Virus record (IMG/VR): IMGVR_UViG_3300032236_000539
Coordinates: 1-25,746 of that record
Length of the DNA stretch: 25,746 bases
Reading direction: 5' to 3' (one strand)
DNA from: a virus
This document shows, one piece after another, positions 12,447 to 19,718 of the stretch. Under the pieces are notes generated by a model. The model ran no database searches. It saw only the letters and a list, made by a program, of their open reading frames with translations, and was not told the origin of the DNA. Position 1 is the first letter of the stretch. Each line of letters starts with the position of its first letter. Both the position numbers and the translations under genes were made by a program.

Positions 12447-12586
12447 CAGTAGCAGCAATCAACAGAAGGAGAAGCCCCTAGACCCATACCGGCTAGGCTG
12501 TCGTAGAACGAGCGACTAGAGCCATTGCCACCGACTAACCCAACAGAGAGTGGAAGTTCCACTCGACGGCAAGAAGGAGAGTGCCT
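12447..12586 (+). promoter_or_regulatory. 140-nt noncoding leader with hairpins before the Rpf-like gene
   Basis: No credible gene lies here. It has CTAG at about 12478, 12493 and 12515; the middle element (CTAGGCT) can pair either with AGCCCCTAG upstream or with CTAGAGCC downstream, giving two exclusive hairpins. The palindrome GAGTGGAAGTTCCACTC (12548-12564) can also fold as a 6-bp stem with loop AAGTT, just before the AAGGAG (12574-12579) of the next gene. A promoter (TTGACG at 12418, TAGACT at 12439) is possible but its 15-nt spacer is short. An attenuation or operator role is inferred. Confidence 0.45.
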
Positions 12587-13156
12587 ATGCGTATCAGTCG
12601 CAAATACATTATCGTATCTATGTTCCTAGTCCTTACGGTCCTAGGTCTTCTCGTCGCTGGCCCTGCGGGCGGCGACCCGACGGGGGTGAAAAAGCCTCCG
12701 AGTACCGCCCCTGCGTTGGCAGGAGCGAGCAAAACATTAAACGATGCAATCAACATTCAAATTGGAAAGGTAATGGCAGCAACTACTACCACCACGACGG
12801 CTCCGCCCGTGACCACCACTACGGTCCCGGTCCCCGTCACGACCACTACGGTTCCGGCCCCATCAGGCCCCATGTTCCCGGCTGATAGCCCCATTTCAGC
12901 CCTTCCGAGCGATGTTCAGGCTCGTGCCCTGTGCATCAGGAATCGGGAGAGCCATGGCGATTATCAGGCTCAGAACCCCTCCTCCACGGCCTCTGGTGCG
13001 TGGCAGTTCCTAGACTCCTCGTGGCTGGCCTACGGCGGTGGGCAGTTCGCCCCCCGGGCGTGGATGGCCTCGCCCTACCAGCAGGACCAAGTGTTCGTCT
13101 GGGCCTACCAGCAGAGCGGTCTCAACCCGTGGGCTGGGGGTGGCTACTCATGCTAA
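12587..13156 (+). CDS. Secreted Rpf-like transglycosylase / lysozyme-fold protein
   Basis: The product is 189 residues from ATG 12587 (AAGGAG seven bases upstream). Residues 1-25 are a signal peptide or membrane anchor (RISRK then YIIVSMFLVLTVLGLLVAG). Residues 66-95 are a Thr/Pro linker made of repeated TTTTT/VPVP units. Residues 108-189 are a transglycosylase-like domain: CIRNRESHGDY with catalytic Glu121, then ASGAWQFLDSSW, and a final WAGGGYSC whose Cys may bridge to Cys116. This matches the resuscitation-promoting-factor fold, which cuts glycan strands of peptidoglycan. It may help lysis or loosen the wall; it is outside the main lysis block near 22 kb. The TAA overlaps the whiB ATG. Confidence 0.9.
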   Translation: MRISRKYIIVSMFLVLTVLGLLVAGPAGGDPTGVKKPPSTAPALAGASKTLNDAINIQIGKVMAATTTTTTAPPVTTTTVPVPVTTTTVPAPSGPMFPADSPISALPSDVQARALCIRNRESHGDYQAQNPSSTASGAWQFLDSSWLAYGGGQFAPRAWMASPYQQDQVFVWAYQQSGLNPWAGGGYSC

Positions 13157-13422
13157 ATTGGCGTGACAAGGCAGCCTGCAAAGGTATGGACGTAAATCTT
13201 TTCTTCCCCAAGCCAGTTCGTGATGGGGTCGCCCCCAACTACGACCCGATTGTTCGTGAGACCTGTGGCTCCTGCCCGGTGAGCCAAGAGTGCTACGCCG
13301 AGGCGAAGAAGAACCGGAACGACGGCTTCTGGGGCAACACCACTCCTACCCAGCGTGGCTTCCGCATTCAGGACCGAAGCAAGGCCAACAACACCTCCAA
13401 GAAGGCTCTGCGGAGTGGCTGA
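13150..13422 (+). CDS. WhiB-like iron-sulfur regulator 1
   Basis: The 90-residue product has the four Cys of WhiB proteins: C10 in AACKGMD, then C39, C42 and C48 (CGSCPVSQEC), which bind a 4Fe-4S cluster. GFWGNTT at 59-65 stands for the usual G-V/I-W-G-G-T turn, and a basic C-terminus follows. WhiB proteins bind the main sigma factor and alter host transcription; phage versions such as TM4 WhiB are known to repress host whiB2 and affect septation. The ATG at 13150 lies inside the end of the transglycosylase gene, so the two are translationally coupled. The Asn in place of the second Gly is unusual. Confidence 0.93.
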   Translation: MLNWRDKAACKGMDVNLFFPKPVRDGVAPNYDPIVRETCGSCPVSQECYAEAKKNRNDGFWGNTTPTQRGFRIQDRSKANNTSKKALRSG

Positions 13423-13981
13423 GCCTCGTATCATTGTTACATTGTCGTCCTACGAGGACGAAATGGCGGTGCTAGTCGGGACCAGAAGGCACTACGCCAA
13501 CGTCGGCAAGGGTGACCGCCTGTCGTACCAGAAGGACCGTTTGGAAGCAGACAACTGCGCTGCGAGCATTGACGCTTGCCGTGCGGAGGTGGCCGTAGCC
13601 AAGGCTTACGGTGCGTTCTGGAACGGAAGCATTTGGCATGCGACCGAGCATTATCTTCATGCCGGTCTGCCCGACCTCTACCGTGGCGAGACTGAAATGG
13701 AAGTCAAGCGTCGCCGTTCCTCGGACTACGTTCCGATTGACCTCAAGGACGCCGAGTTGGACCGCCTTGTCATCTGGGCTCAGGTTGCCCGGCCCAACGC
13801 CGACCAGCCCTACCCCCGTGTTCACATCATCGGGGAAATCGGCGCTCTGGAGGCTTGGGAGGCAGGCGAGCCGTACAACAGCGACAATCGTGACTCCAAG
13901 CGTCGTCGGTTCCACCGGAGCGGCTTGCGTCAGCCCCGAGTCCGACAGGAGTTCATTCCGGATGGTTATGTGATAAGGTGA
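13415..13981 (+). CDS. Probable PD-(D/E)XK-fold nuclease, 188 aa
   Basis: Start GTG 13415 overlaps the whiB stop by 8 nt and fits the junction style here. The pattern fits the PD-(D/E)XK core: helix with Glu58 (RAEVAVAKAYGAFWN), strand with P86-D87 (GLPDLY), then E96-V-K98 (MEVKRR), followed by a strand (DRLVIWAQV) and GEIGALEAWEAGEPYN. This spacing is seen in a family of small phage proteins with degenerate or active nuclease folds. The first 45 residues and the basic tail have no match I recognise. Placed between two whiB genes, it may take part in host takeover, which is inference. Confidence 0.72.
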   Translation: MAEPRIIVTLSSYEDEMAVLVGTRRHYANVGKGDRLSYQKDRLEADNCAASIDACRAEVAVAKAYGAFWNGSIWHATEHYLHAGLPDLYRGETEMEVKRRRSSDYVPIDLKDAELDRLVIWAQVARPNADQPYPRVHIIGEIGALEAWEAGEPYNSDNRDSKRRRFHRSGLRQPRVRQEFIPDGYVIR

Positions 13982-14002
13982 GTCAACCGCAGAGGGGGAC
14001 CT

Positions 14003-14410
14003 ATGACCACCGGATTTTTTAATGGTAACTTTGACCTGTTTCAGTTTATTCAGCGTCAGCAGCCGACTTTCTTTGCTGGAGCGTCGTGCAAGGGCATGGA
14101 TGCTAACCTGTTCCACCCGGGACAGGGAAAGGCCCAAGACCTAAAAAAGGCCCTCGCTATTTGCGAGGGCTGTGCCGTAAGGCGTGATTGCCTAATCTAT
14201 GCCGTTGACAACAACGAGCGTGTGGGGGTTTGGGGAGGTACAAGTTCCCGTCAAAGACTTCGCTGGATGGAGGGTGGCGTAAGCGGAGAGCAGGCTTGGA
14301 AGGAAATTATCGGCGATGCTCCGCCGACCCCCTTGCGTGCCTCCGACATTCGTCGCAGTCAGCGACGTGCCGAATTACGCAAGAAGCGAAAGGCTTTAGA
14401 GACCGAGTGA
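14003..14410 (+). CDS. WhiB-like iron-sulfur regulator 2
   Basis: The 135-residue product has Cys29 (ASCKGMDANLF), then C54, C57 and C63 (CEGCAVRRDC), and the canonical GVWGGT turn at 75-80, so it looks like a fully intact WhiB protein. The C-terminus (100-135) is long and highly basic (RRSQRRAELRKKRK), suited to DNA or RNA polymerase contact. ATG 14003 follows AGAGGGGG. It shares CKGMD-NLF with WhiB 1 but differs widely elsewhere, suggesting an old duplication or separate acquisition. Its 3' end overlaps the leftward gene at 14396 by 15 nt, and its Cys-coding stretch holds a leftward terminator on the other strand. Confidence 0.96.
   Translation: MTTGFFNGNFDLFQFIQRQQPTFFAGASCKGMDANLFHPGQGKAQDLKKALAICEGCAVRRDCLIYAVDNNERVGVWGGTSSRQRLRWMEGGVSGEQAWKEIIGDAPPTPLRASDIRRSQRRAELRKKRKALETE
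14143..14170 (-). terminator. Intrinsic terminator for leftward transcripts, inside whiB 2
   Basis: Read leftward: GCCCTCGC, loop AAATA, GCGAGGGC, C, then six T. The 8-bp perfect stem and T-run are a textbook rho-independent terminator, about 225 nt past the last leftward gene (14396). On the other strand the same bases encode KKALAICEG of WhiB 2 and there is no T-run, so it acts only leftward. Confidence 0.8.
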
Positions 14411-14617
14411 CGGCTGCGCCTTGGCCTTGTCGGCCAGACGCATCTTCCTAGCAGCAGGCTTATCCCAGCAAGTTGGGTGGAACTCACCTAGACCTAAGTT
14501 ACTTACGCACCACTTGCCGCATAGCCGACAGGCATCAAACTGCATATCGGGATGACGCTTCCGCATCTCAGCGGCGATAGCGATGCTTTCTTTCACAGTC
14601 CAATACTCTTTAGACAT
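14396..14617 (-). CDS. Small zinc-motif protein, 73 aa
   Basis: The frame from ATG 14617 encodes an N-terminal helix (TVKESIAIAAEMRKRHPDM), then CRLCGKWCVSNLGLGEFHPTCW with a CxxC pair and an HxxC pair, suggesting a zinc knuckle, and a basic C-terminal tail. No clear Shine-Dalgarno precedes it. The stop at 14396 lies inside the convergent whiB 2 gene. Last leftward cistron before the terminator at 14143-14170. Function unknown; DNA binding is plausible. Confidence 0.78.
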   Translation of the reverse strand: MSKEYWTVKESIAIAAEMRKRHPDMQFDACRLCGKWCVSNLGLGEFHPTCWDKPAARKMRLADKAKAQPSLGL

Positions 14618-14676
14618 AGGGCAACCACCCGCTCAACAGCGGTTGCGATAGTTTCCATTGCTCGGGCAGCGGGCAT
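14593..14676 (-). CDS. Possible tiny ORF, 27 aa
   Basis: An ATG frame (MPAARAMETIATAVERVVAL...) fills the short gap between the metallophosphoesterase and the zinc-motif gene, overlapping the latter's start by 25 nt. It would make one amphipathic helix. There is no Shine-Dalgarno, so it may instead be leader sequence. Confidence 0.25.
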   Translation of the reverse strand: MPAARAMETIATAVERVVALCLKSIGL

Positions 14677-14683
14677 CAAAGGT

Positions 14684-15880
14684 TTAGCGCTGCTTACCCT
14701 TGGGCTTCGCCGTGGCCTTCTCAATGGAACTCGCAACGAATTCCCTATCCTTGTAGAAAGCACGTCCCTCGTGGATGAGGATAGGCTCAACCCACCACCC
14801 GTGCTCGGTTTCGGTCACGACAGCCATTGCGTGCTGCCATGACTCGGTACGCTTATATGGGCGACCGAACTCGTCGGTGCCACCCTTGGTTGACGGGACC
14901 GCACCGTCAATCCGGCAAAGGCAACCAAGGGACCAAGACTGGACCTGCTGCGGGTTGCCATCGTACTCGTAGGTCTCCATGTGACAAGAGACGTGGTGAG
15001 TGTGACCCTGCACCGTGCTCTGACGCTCACTGGTGGCCTGCTTCTTCATGTCCAACTTCTCGCCGTGGAGGGCGTACAGGGGCGTCTGTTCGCCGTGCGC
15101 CTCGGCCAACTTGATACGACCCGCTGGGTACGCTCCCGTGTACGTCACGCCCAACTCTTCCAGACGCATTAGGAAGGGGAGCGAGAGCACCGGCCAAGAC
15201 GCTGGACGGTTTGCCTGACGGAGACGCATCGCCGCCATGCTGTTCTTAGTAATCGCAATCTCAATTCGGTTGTCGTGGTTACCACCGAGAAGGTCAATCT
15301 GTGCATCGGGACCGACCTGAGCACGCTGCTGGGCGAGGAACTCGTGCCCACGGTCCAGAGCGGGCTGGGTGGTCAGCACAAACTCGGGGTAAACCACAAA
15401 CTTAGACGACCACTCGGAGGCGTCAAGGTAGTCACCGAGGTTCACCACACGGTCTGGCTTGATGTAGCCAAGCACCTGAATGGCAACGTCCATGGCATCC
15501 TCATCGTGCATCGGGATGAGCGTGCCGTCGTCCATGCGAAGGTAGCCAATCTGCGGGTCGGGAAGAAGTACGGTGCGCTTGTAAGTCTTCTTCGTCGGAG
15601 CCTTGGGCGTGGGGCGGTAGGTAATCTTGGTGGGCTGCGCCTGTTGCACGACGGGCCACTGTGGACCCTCCTCCCACGAAGGAGAAAGGGTCACGCCAAC
15701 GAGGTCCACGACCTGAGCATCACCCTCTTCGTCCTTGTGGAAGCCCTGCCAGACGTTGACCTTGGCGATACGGCCAATGTCCTCAACGTCAATGCTGTTG
15801 CGCTCAAGAAGTTCGGCCAACTTGCCGAGGACTTCCTTTTTCTTCTTCTCTGGATTAACGAACTCGTTAATGTCAGGCAC
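14684..15880 (-). CDS. Calcineurin-like metallophosphoesterase with extra N-terminal domain
   Basis: The start is placed at GTG 15880, eight bases inside the end of the upstream HTH gene, after GGAG; product 398 residues. Residues 1-95 are a separate Lys/Glu-rich region of unknown role. The phosphoesterase core has LLPDPQIGY (D108), NLGDYLD (D150), GGNHDNR (N201, H202), YALHGEK (H272) and QGHTHH (292-297), the full set of two-metal ligands. Substrate could be DNA ends, nucleotides or protein phosphate. Coupling to a small HTH protein suggests they work together on DNA. It shares the promoter at 16124-16152. Confidence 0.9.
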   Translation of the reverse strand: MPDINEFVNPEKKKKEVLGKLAELLERNSIDVEDIGRIAKVNVWQGFHKDEEGDAQVVDLVGVTLSPSWEEGPQWPVVQQAQPTKITYRPTPKAPTKKTYKRTVLLPDPQIGYLRMDDGTLIPMHDEDAMDVAIQVLGYIKPDRVVNLGDYLDASEWSSKFVVYPEFVLTTQPALDRGHEFLAQQRAQVGPDAQIDLLGGNHDNRIEIAITKNSMAAMRLRQANRPASWPVLSLPFLMRLEELGVTYTGAYPAGRIKLAEAHGEQTPLYALHGEKLDMKKQATSERQSTVQGHTHHVSCHMETYEYDGNPQQVQSWSLGCLCRIDGAVPSTKGGTDEFGRPYKRTESWQHAMAVVTETEHGWWVEPILIHEGRAFYKDREFVASSIEKATAKPKGKQR

Positions 15881-16094
15881 AGGTACACTCCTTCTTCCGG
15901 TGAGCCGAGATTGAATCACGGCTAATGCGGAATCCCCAGTTCATCAGCACACGGCGTACCGTGGCGTTAGAAACAACATCATTGGACAACGACATAGCAG
16001 TGTCTACCTTAGACCGCTGCTCGTCGTTTAACTCAAGCCGGGCGACAGGGCACCCATCTGGCTTGAGGAACTCAGAAATGTCTACTCCGGCCAC
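15873..16094 (-). CDS. Small HTH-like DNA-binding protein with C-terminal CxC, 73 aa
   Basis: Start GTG 16094 follows AAAGGAG. The second half has an HTH-like stretch (NATVRRVLMNWGFRISRDSISAHRKK), where the recognition helix would be SRDSISAHR, ending ECTCA. The combination of vRRvL..WG....S..S...HR with a terminal CxC recurs in small actinophage proteins as I recall them. It may guide the metallophosphoesterase encoded by the overlapping downstream gene. A small-terminase-like role is an alternative, but no large terminase is in the window. Confidence 0.75.
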   Translation of the reverse strand: MAGVDISEFLKPDGCPVARLELNDEQRSKVDTAMSLSNDVVSNATVRRVLMNWGFRISRDSISAHRKKECTCA

Positions 16095-16123
16095 GCTGCT
16101 CCTTTCATAGCGTTGACCGAACG

Positions 16124-16152
16124 ATTGTACACTAAGTCAGCCTCACCCACAA
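16124..16152 (-). promoter_or_regulatory. Leftward promoter with near-SOS box for the HTH/phosphoesterase pair
   Basis: Read leftward: TTGTGG, 17-nt spacer ending GTG, TACAAT. The -35 lies in the end of the upstream tail gene. GTAC-AATC-GTTC (16130 down to 16119) overlaps the -10 and is one base from GAAC-N4-GTTC. Confidence 0.65.
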
Positions 16153-17031
16153 GGAGGCCGGGGTTGGGCCAAGGTTGCTGGCCGTCACCGCAGATGGGAG
16201 AATCACTTGGCTGCTAATGCTTCCCGTAATCCGAGGAGGCAGGGAACCCAGTGAAATGGTCTCAGAAGCCAGCGTAGGGGCCACAGAGCCCGCCCAGAGG
16301 ATTCCCACGGCGTATCGCTGCCCGGCATGAAGCACAACGCTCTGTGAAAGCGTTGCCGAAACGAGGCCGATGCTATTGAACATCGAAGTGATGTTGCCAG
16401 TTGATGCAATCAAAGTCAAGTTGTCACTGCTGTCGGCAGAGTAGAGCCCAATGTTGGCCATAGTCGTGCCAGAAGCAGCACCAGTGACGGCGGGGCCGAG
16501 GTGGCTCACGGTCACGTCCCATCCGGGGGTGAAGTAAGAAATGTACAGGCTGCCCGAAAGCGGGAGTTGCGAGTTCACGGCGAACCGGCGAGGAAGGGTT
16601 TCGGCCATAGCGGTCGTCTGGTCGTAGTAGCCGGGCTGGAAACCGGGGCCCGTGTAGGAGGGCAACGTGTACTGGGAAATCAGTTGAACGAGGTTCACCT
16701 GCGGAGCAGCAGAACTGGGCAGCGGGAAGTAGAACCTTGGAAACTTGGTCCCGTGTCCGTAGACGCCAGAAACAATCCCGCCCGGAACCTGCACCTCGCA
16801 ACGGTAAGCCTGACCGCTCGGCTTAGTATTGGCATCGTCAGTGGCAACCAGCGTAATGCTAAAGTCGCCGTTGGAGTCGGTGGTGGCCGTCTGGGGCACC
16901 GGGGTGATGGTGATTCCCGTCGTGGTGTCCACGATGGAGGCGGTCAGGGTGAACTGCACCACAGCATTGGCAGCCGGGCTTCCTGAGGCGTTCTGAATGG
17001 TCCCTAAGACCTCAACGGCGGTAAAAGCCAT
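16132..17031 (-). CDS. Tail fibre-like virion protein with N-terminal Ig-like domain
   Basis: The product is 299 residues from ATG 17031, which shares a base with the stop of the upstream fibre gene. Residues 1-125 form a beta-sandwich-like domain (VEVLGTIQNASGSPAANAVVQF ... DSNGDFSITLVATDDAN ... YRCEVQVPG) clearly homologous to the N-terminus of the protein at 19719-20306. The rest is Ser/Thr/Gly-rich with many short strands (PLSGSLYISYFTPGWDVTVSHL, LHAGQRYAVGILWAGS), like a receptor-binding or carbohydrate-binding head. Likely a distal fibre or accessory appendage. The last gene of the tail block. Confidence 0.8.
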   Translation of the reverse strand: MAFTAVEVLGTIQNASGSPAANAVVQFTLTASIVDTTTGITITPVPQTATTDSNGDFSITLVATDDANTKPSGQAYRCEVQVPGGIVSGVYGHGTKFPRFYFPLPSSAAPQVNLVQLISQYTLPSYTGPGFQPGYYDQTTAMAETLPRRFAVNSQLPLSGSLYISYFTPGWDVTVSHLGPAVTGAASGTTMANIGLYSADSSDNLTLIASTGNITSMFNSIGLVSATLSQSVVLHAGQRYAVGILWAGSVAPTLASETISLGSLPPRITGSISSQVILPSAVTASNLGPTPASLWVRLT

Positions 17032-18569
17032 TAGTTGCTCCATCCTTGGTCGGTGTAGTTGTGCGGCTTGGTGATGGCCCACTGCGAGCCATCCCAGACA
17101 CGGGCGATTGCGGGCACCCAGCGAGTGCCATTCCAAACACGAATGGTCCGGTAAATGACGACACGGCTTGTGGTGTCGTAGTAGTACATGGTCTCACCAG
17201 CAACCCGAGTGAGATGAGTAAGCCTACCAGCAGCATCGCTGATAGTCATGGTCTCACCGCCAGTGCTTCGGCTGTGGATGCTGTAGAAAGCCACAGTTTC
17301 GCTGAGGTGAGAAATCACATCGGCGGCAGAGACGTGGTAGACCTTGCCAGCCTTGGTCGCCTCCGTCATGGTCGTCATGTTTTCAGCAACGCCACGTAGG
17401 GCCGAACGAGCGATGTTTACAACCTCGTTCAGGTAGTGCATGTTCTCAACAACTGTGCGAGGAAGCAAAACCTGCCGAGCGTCTGCATCGGTCAAGGGTG
17501 TGATGCTGTCGTAACCAACGCCACCGACCTTGGACTTCCCAGAAGCGGCATCGTTGAGTGTGCTTACATTTTCGGTTACCGTTTTAGCAATCGAGGCGAT
17601 GCGGGTTGCGCTGTCAGTCAACGTGCTAATTGTGTCGCTAGCGGCCCTAGAACGAACGGCGGCGGCTGCGGCTGCTGCATCAGTGAGCGTCGTCATGGAC
17701 TCGTTTGGAGTGCGCTTGACGGCAGTCGTCACCTGCTCCAGCAGCGTTGAAATGGTGTCGCTTACACTGCGACTCAAAGCAAGCGAACCACGAGTGAGCG
17801 ACTCAGACATAGAAGTCATTGTCTCTGTGACAACTCGGGTCTCTGTTGATTTACGTTGCGTAATGCTGTCCGTTAGGGTGGCAATGCTTTCAGTTGCCGT
17901 CGCCGTAGCGATGACCTTGGCCTTGATGGCAAAAACGTAAGCACCAGCAGTGCGCTGCGTGCCCCACGACCAAGTTGTGCTTGAGGTCGTGTTGGTTCCC
18001 AGCAGAAGAAGGTTGGTGGTGGTGAAGGTGGTGGTGGCGTTACCAGAGACAATGGTTGAAACGGTAAAAGAACCACCGGGGTTGCTTGAGGCGAAGGAAG
18101 CCTGACCGGTACCTCCGCCAACACCGGCCATCATGCTCATCATGTATGAGCCCGTTGAACCAATAGTGAGACCGTTGGTAAACAGTAGAGATGCCGTGGT
18201 CGTTGCGCTACTCAAATACAACGGAGTCAAGGAGAACGGGCTACCGGCACCTCCACCAGCCACACCGCTGAGTTCAATAACGGTGAGGCCAGCCGTCGTG
18301 AAGTTACCCGTCGTAGTGAACGTAACGGTGGCGCTATCGCTGGAAGCCCACTTGTAATAGAGGTAAACGTTTTCGTTAGCGTTACCGGTGGTGTTAGCAG
18401 CCTGCCGAGTCCAACCCGTAGGGGTGTTAAGCGTGGGCGTACCACCGTTGGTGGCGAAAAGAGCCAACAGCATGTTGCCATTGGTAGGAGCAGCGCCAAG
18501 AGTGACAGAAATAGTGTTAGTTGCCGTGGTCGCCTTGTTGGACCCGTTCTGAACCTGCGCTACTGCCAC
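17031..18569 (-). CDS. Long tail fibre protein with about twelve 21-residue repeats
   Basis: The product is 512 residues, starting GTG 18569 after AAGGAG. Residues 1-215 are a beta-rich domain (NTISVTLGAAPTNGNMLLALF ... GLTVIELSG), the jelly-roll-like head found in many fibre proteins. Residues 225-477 are about twelve tandem repeats of 19-22 residues with consensus V-x-E-T-M-S-T-L-T-D-A. Residues 475-512 hold two short RVW-[ND]-G-x-[RQ]-W units (RVWNGTRW, RVWDGSQW), like terminal knob motifs. It is probably a trimeric stalk with a C-terminal tip. Repeat number could vary among relatives and set fibre length. Confidence 0.85.
   Translation of the reverse strand: MAVAQVQNGSNKATTATNTISVTLGAAPTNGNMLLALFATNGGTPTLNTPTGWTRQAANTTGNANENVYLYYKWASSDSATVTFTTTGNFTTAGLTVIELSGVAGGGAGSPFSLTPLYLSSATTTASLLFTNGLTIGSTGSYMMSMMAGVGGGTGQASFASSNPGGSFTVSTIVSGNATTTFTTTNLLLLGTNTTSSTTWSWGTQRTAGAYVFAIKAKVIATATATESIATLTDSITQRKSTETRVVTETMTSMSESLTRGSLALSRSVSDTISTLLEQVTTAVKRTPNESMTTLTDAAAAAAAVRSRAASDTISTLTDSATRIASIAKTVTENVSTLNDAASGKSKVGGVGYDSITPLTDADARQVLLPRTVVENMHYLNEVVNIARSALRGVAENMTTMTEATKAGKVYHVSAADVISHLSETVAFYSIHSRSTGGETMTISDAAGRLTHLTRVAGETMYYYDTTSRVVIYRTIRVWNGTRWVPAIARVWDGSQWAITKPHNYTDQGWSN
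17139..17897 (-). repeat. About twelve tandem 21-residue protein repeats
   Basis: Units such as VTENVSTLNDAA, VAENMTTMTEAT, ASDTISTLTDSA and AADVISHLSETV recur every 19-22 residues, most often 21. The DNA copies are well diverged, so the array is old and kept by selection on protein rather than recent slippage. Confidence 0.8.
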
Positions 18570-18589
18570 ATTGTCTCCTTGATGTTAGC

Positions 18590-18615
18590 GGGGGGTCGGG
18601 TTGCCCCGACCCCCC
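18590..18615 (-). promoter_or_regulatory. Strong intercistronic hairpin after the 18626 gene
   Basis: GGGGGGTCGGG (18590-18600) pairs perfectly with CCCGACCCCCC (18605-18615) around a 4-nt loop. There is no T-run on either strand, so it is not a standard terminator. It may stabilise the upstream mRNA or reduce read-through into the fibre gene. Confidence 0.6.
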
Positions 18616-18625
18616 AACCAAACAA

Positions 18626-19705
18626 CTACGGGCCGGTGATGGTGTCGGTCACCGTCAACTGGTCGCCAGAGGCGGACAGGGTGGCCGAAGCGCTCAGGCT
18701 CGTGTGGAACATCATGGTATTGCTAATGTCGCTCACAACCGACGAGTTGAACACGCCGATGCGGGTCACCGTCGCCGGGAGCGAGTCCGAACCGTTAGCG
18801 GTCCAAGTGGCCGTAAGCGTAACGGTGGTGGACGTACCGGACACGGTGGTAAACGACGAAGCCGCAGCCTTACGGATAAGGCCACCGCTAGCAGTGGTAA
18901 TTTCACCGGTAAGGCTGGTGTCGGTGGCGGCGGGGGTGGCAGCACCAGTAGCCAGCGCCATGTACCACGCCGGGGCAATGCCGGTCACAATGGTGAACAC
19001 GCCCGTGGTGAAGGCAGGAGCGCTACCCGTGGCCTTCTGACCACCAGCGCCAAGCGGGTACCAACCGTCAACAGTCAACGTGCCCGAAGAAACGCTAATG
19101 ACGTTGCCGTAGTAGCCGTAGGGGCTCGTGGCGGTGTTGGAAATGATGACGCGCATACCAGCGACGTTGCTGGCAATGCTTCCGAGGCCCGTGCCCGTGA
19201 GGGTGGACGAGGTGGCTCCAGTGAACGAGCCGACGTACTCCGTCAGGGTTGCGCCAGTGCCAGCGCCGAAGAGGCCCTGAGCAAAAAGGTTACGACCAGA
19301 GTTGGTAAGAAGCATCTCCACGTTCTTGACACCGGCCACAGCAGGCACGACGCCCGGGGCACCAGCAAGGGTGTGGTAGGACTCCTCAAAATACTCAGGA
19401 CGGTCGCCGACGCCGTAGAAAGCCTGAAGTTGGCTCTGAAGCACAGCGTTGTCCGACCACGCCCAGAGCGGGTTCTCGGTGGACTGAGACTGCCACGCAC
19501 CGGCACCGTGCACGACGCTGACGAAAGCCTCGTGACCGGGAAGTCGAGTGACAGAACCACCACGGGCAAGGTCAAGCGCAATGTTCTTAATGTCGCTGAC
19601 CTCGGTGACCGAGTAGTCTTCGGGGATGTTAATGTAAGTGACCGAGGGGGCCCCATCGGGGGAAAGCCCAGCGGCCGGGCTGACATTTCCAAGTTGGACA
19701 AGCAT
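18626..19705 (-). CDS. Virion structural protein, probably tail, 359 aa
   Basis: Start ATG 19705 follows AGGAG; a longer frame upstream would run into the previous gene. The N-terminus (LVQLGNVSPAAGLSPDGAPSVTYINIPED) and middle (GAWQSQSTENPLWAWSD) are not recognised. The C-terminal half (about 230-359) has WYMALATGAATPAATDTSLTGEI, GGLIRKAA, ATWTANGSDSLPATVTRIGVFN, a beta domain common at the ends of phage tail and appendage proteins. Composition (rich in Gly, Ala, Thr, Ser, almost no Cys) fits a virion protein. A strong hairpin follows it, suggesting a well-expressed product. Confidence 0.8.
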   Translation of the reverse strand: MLVQLGNVSPAAGLSPDGAPSVTYINIPEDYSVTEVSDIKNIALDLARGGSVTRLPGHEAFVSVVHGAGAWQSQSTENPLWAWSDNAVLQSQLQAFYGVGDRPEYFEESYHTLAGAPGVVPAVAGVKNVEMLLTNSGRNLFAQGLFGAGTGATLTEYVGSFTGATSSTLTGTGLGSIASNVAGMRVIISNTATSPYGYYGNVISVSSGTLTVDGWYPLGAGGQKATGSAPAFTTGVFTIVTGIAPAWYMALATGAATPAATDTSLTGEITTASGGLIRKAAASSFTTVSGTSTTVTLTATWTANGSDSLPATVTRIGVFNSSVVSDISNTMMFHTSLSASATLSASGDQLTVTDTITGP

Positions 19706-19718
19706 AGTAAGTCTCCTG

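Noticed and set aside
14621-14646. GCAACC ... GGTTGC inverted repeat as a rightward terminator
   Set aside because: The stem has an asymmetric bulge and is not followed by a T-run; it may only be local pairing near a start codon.
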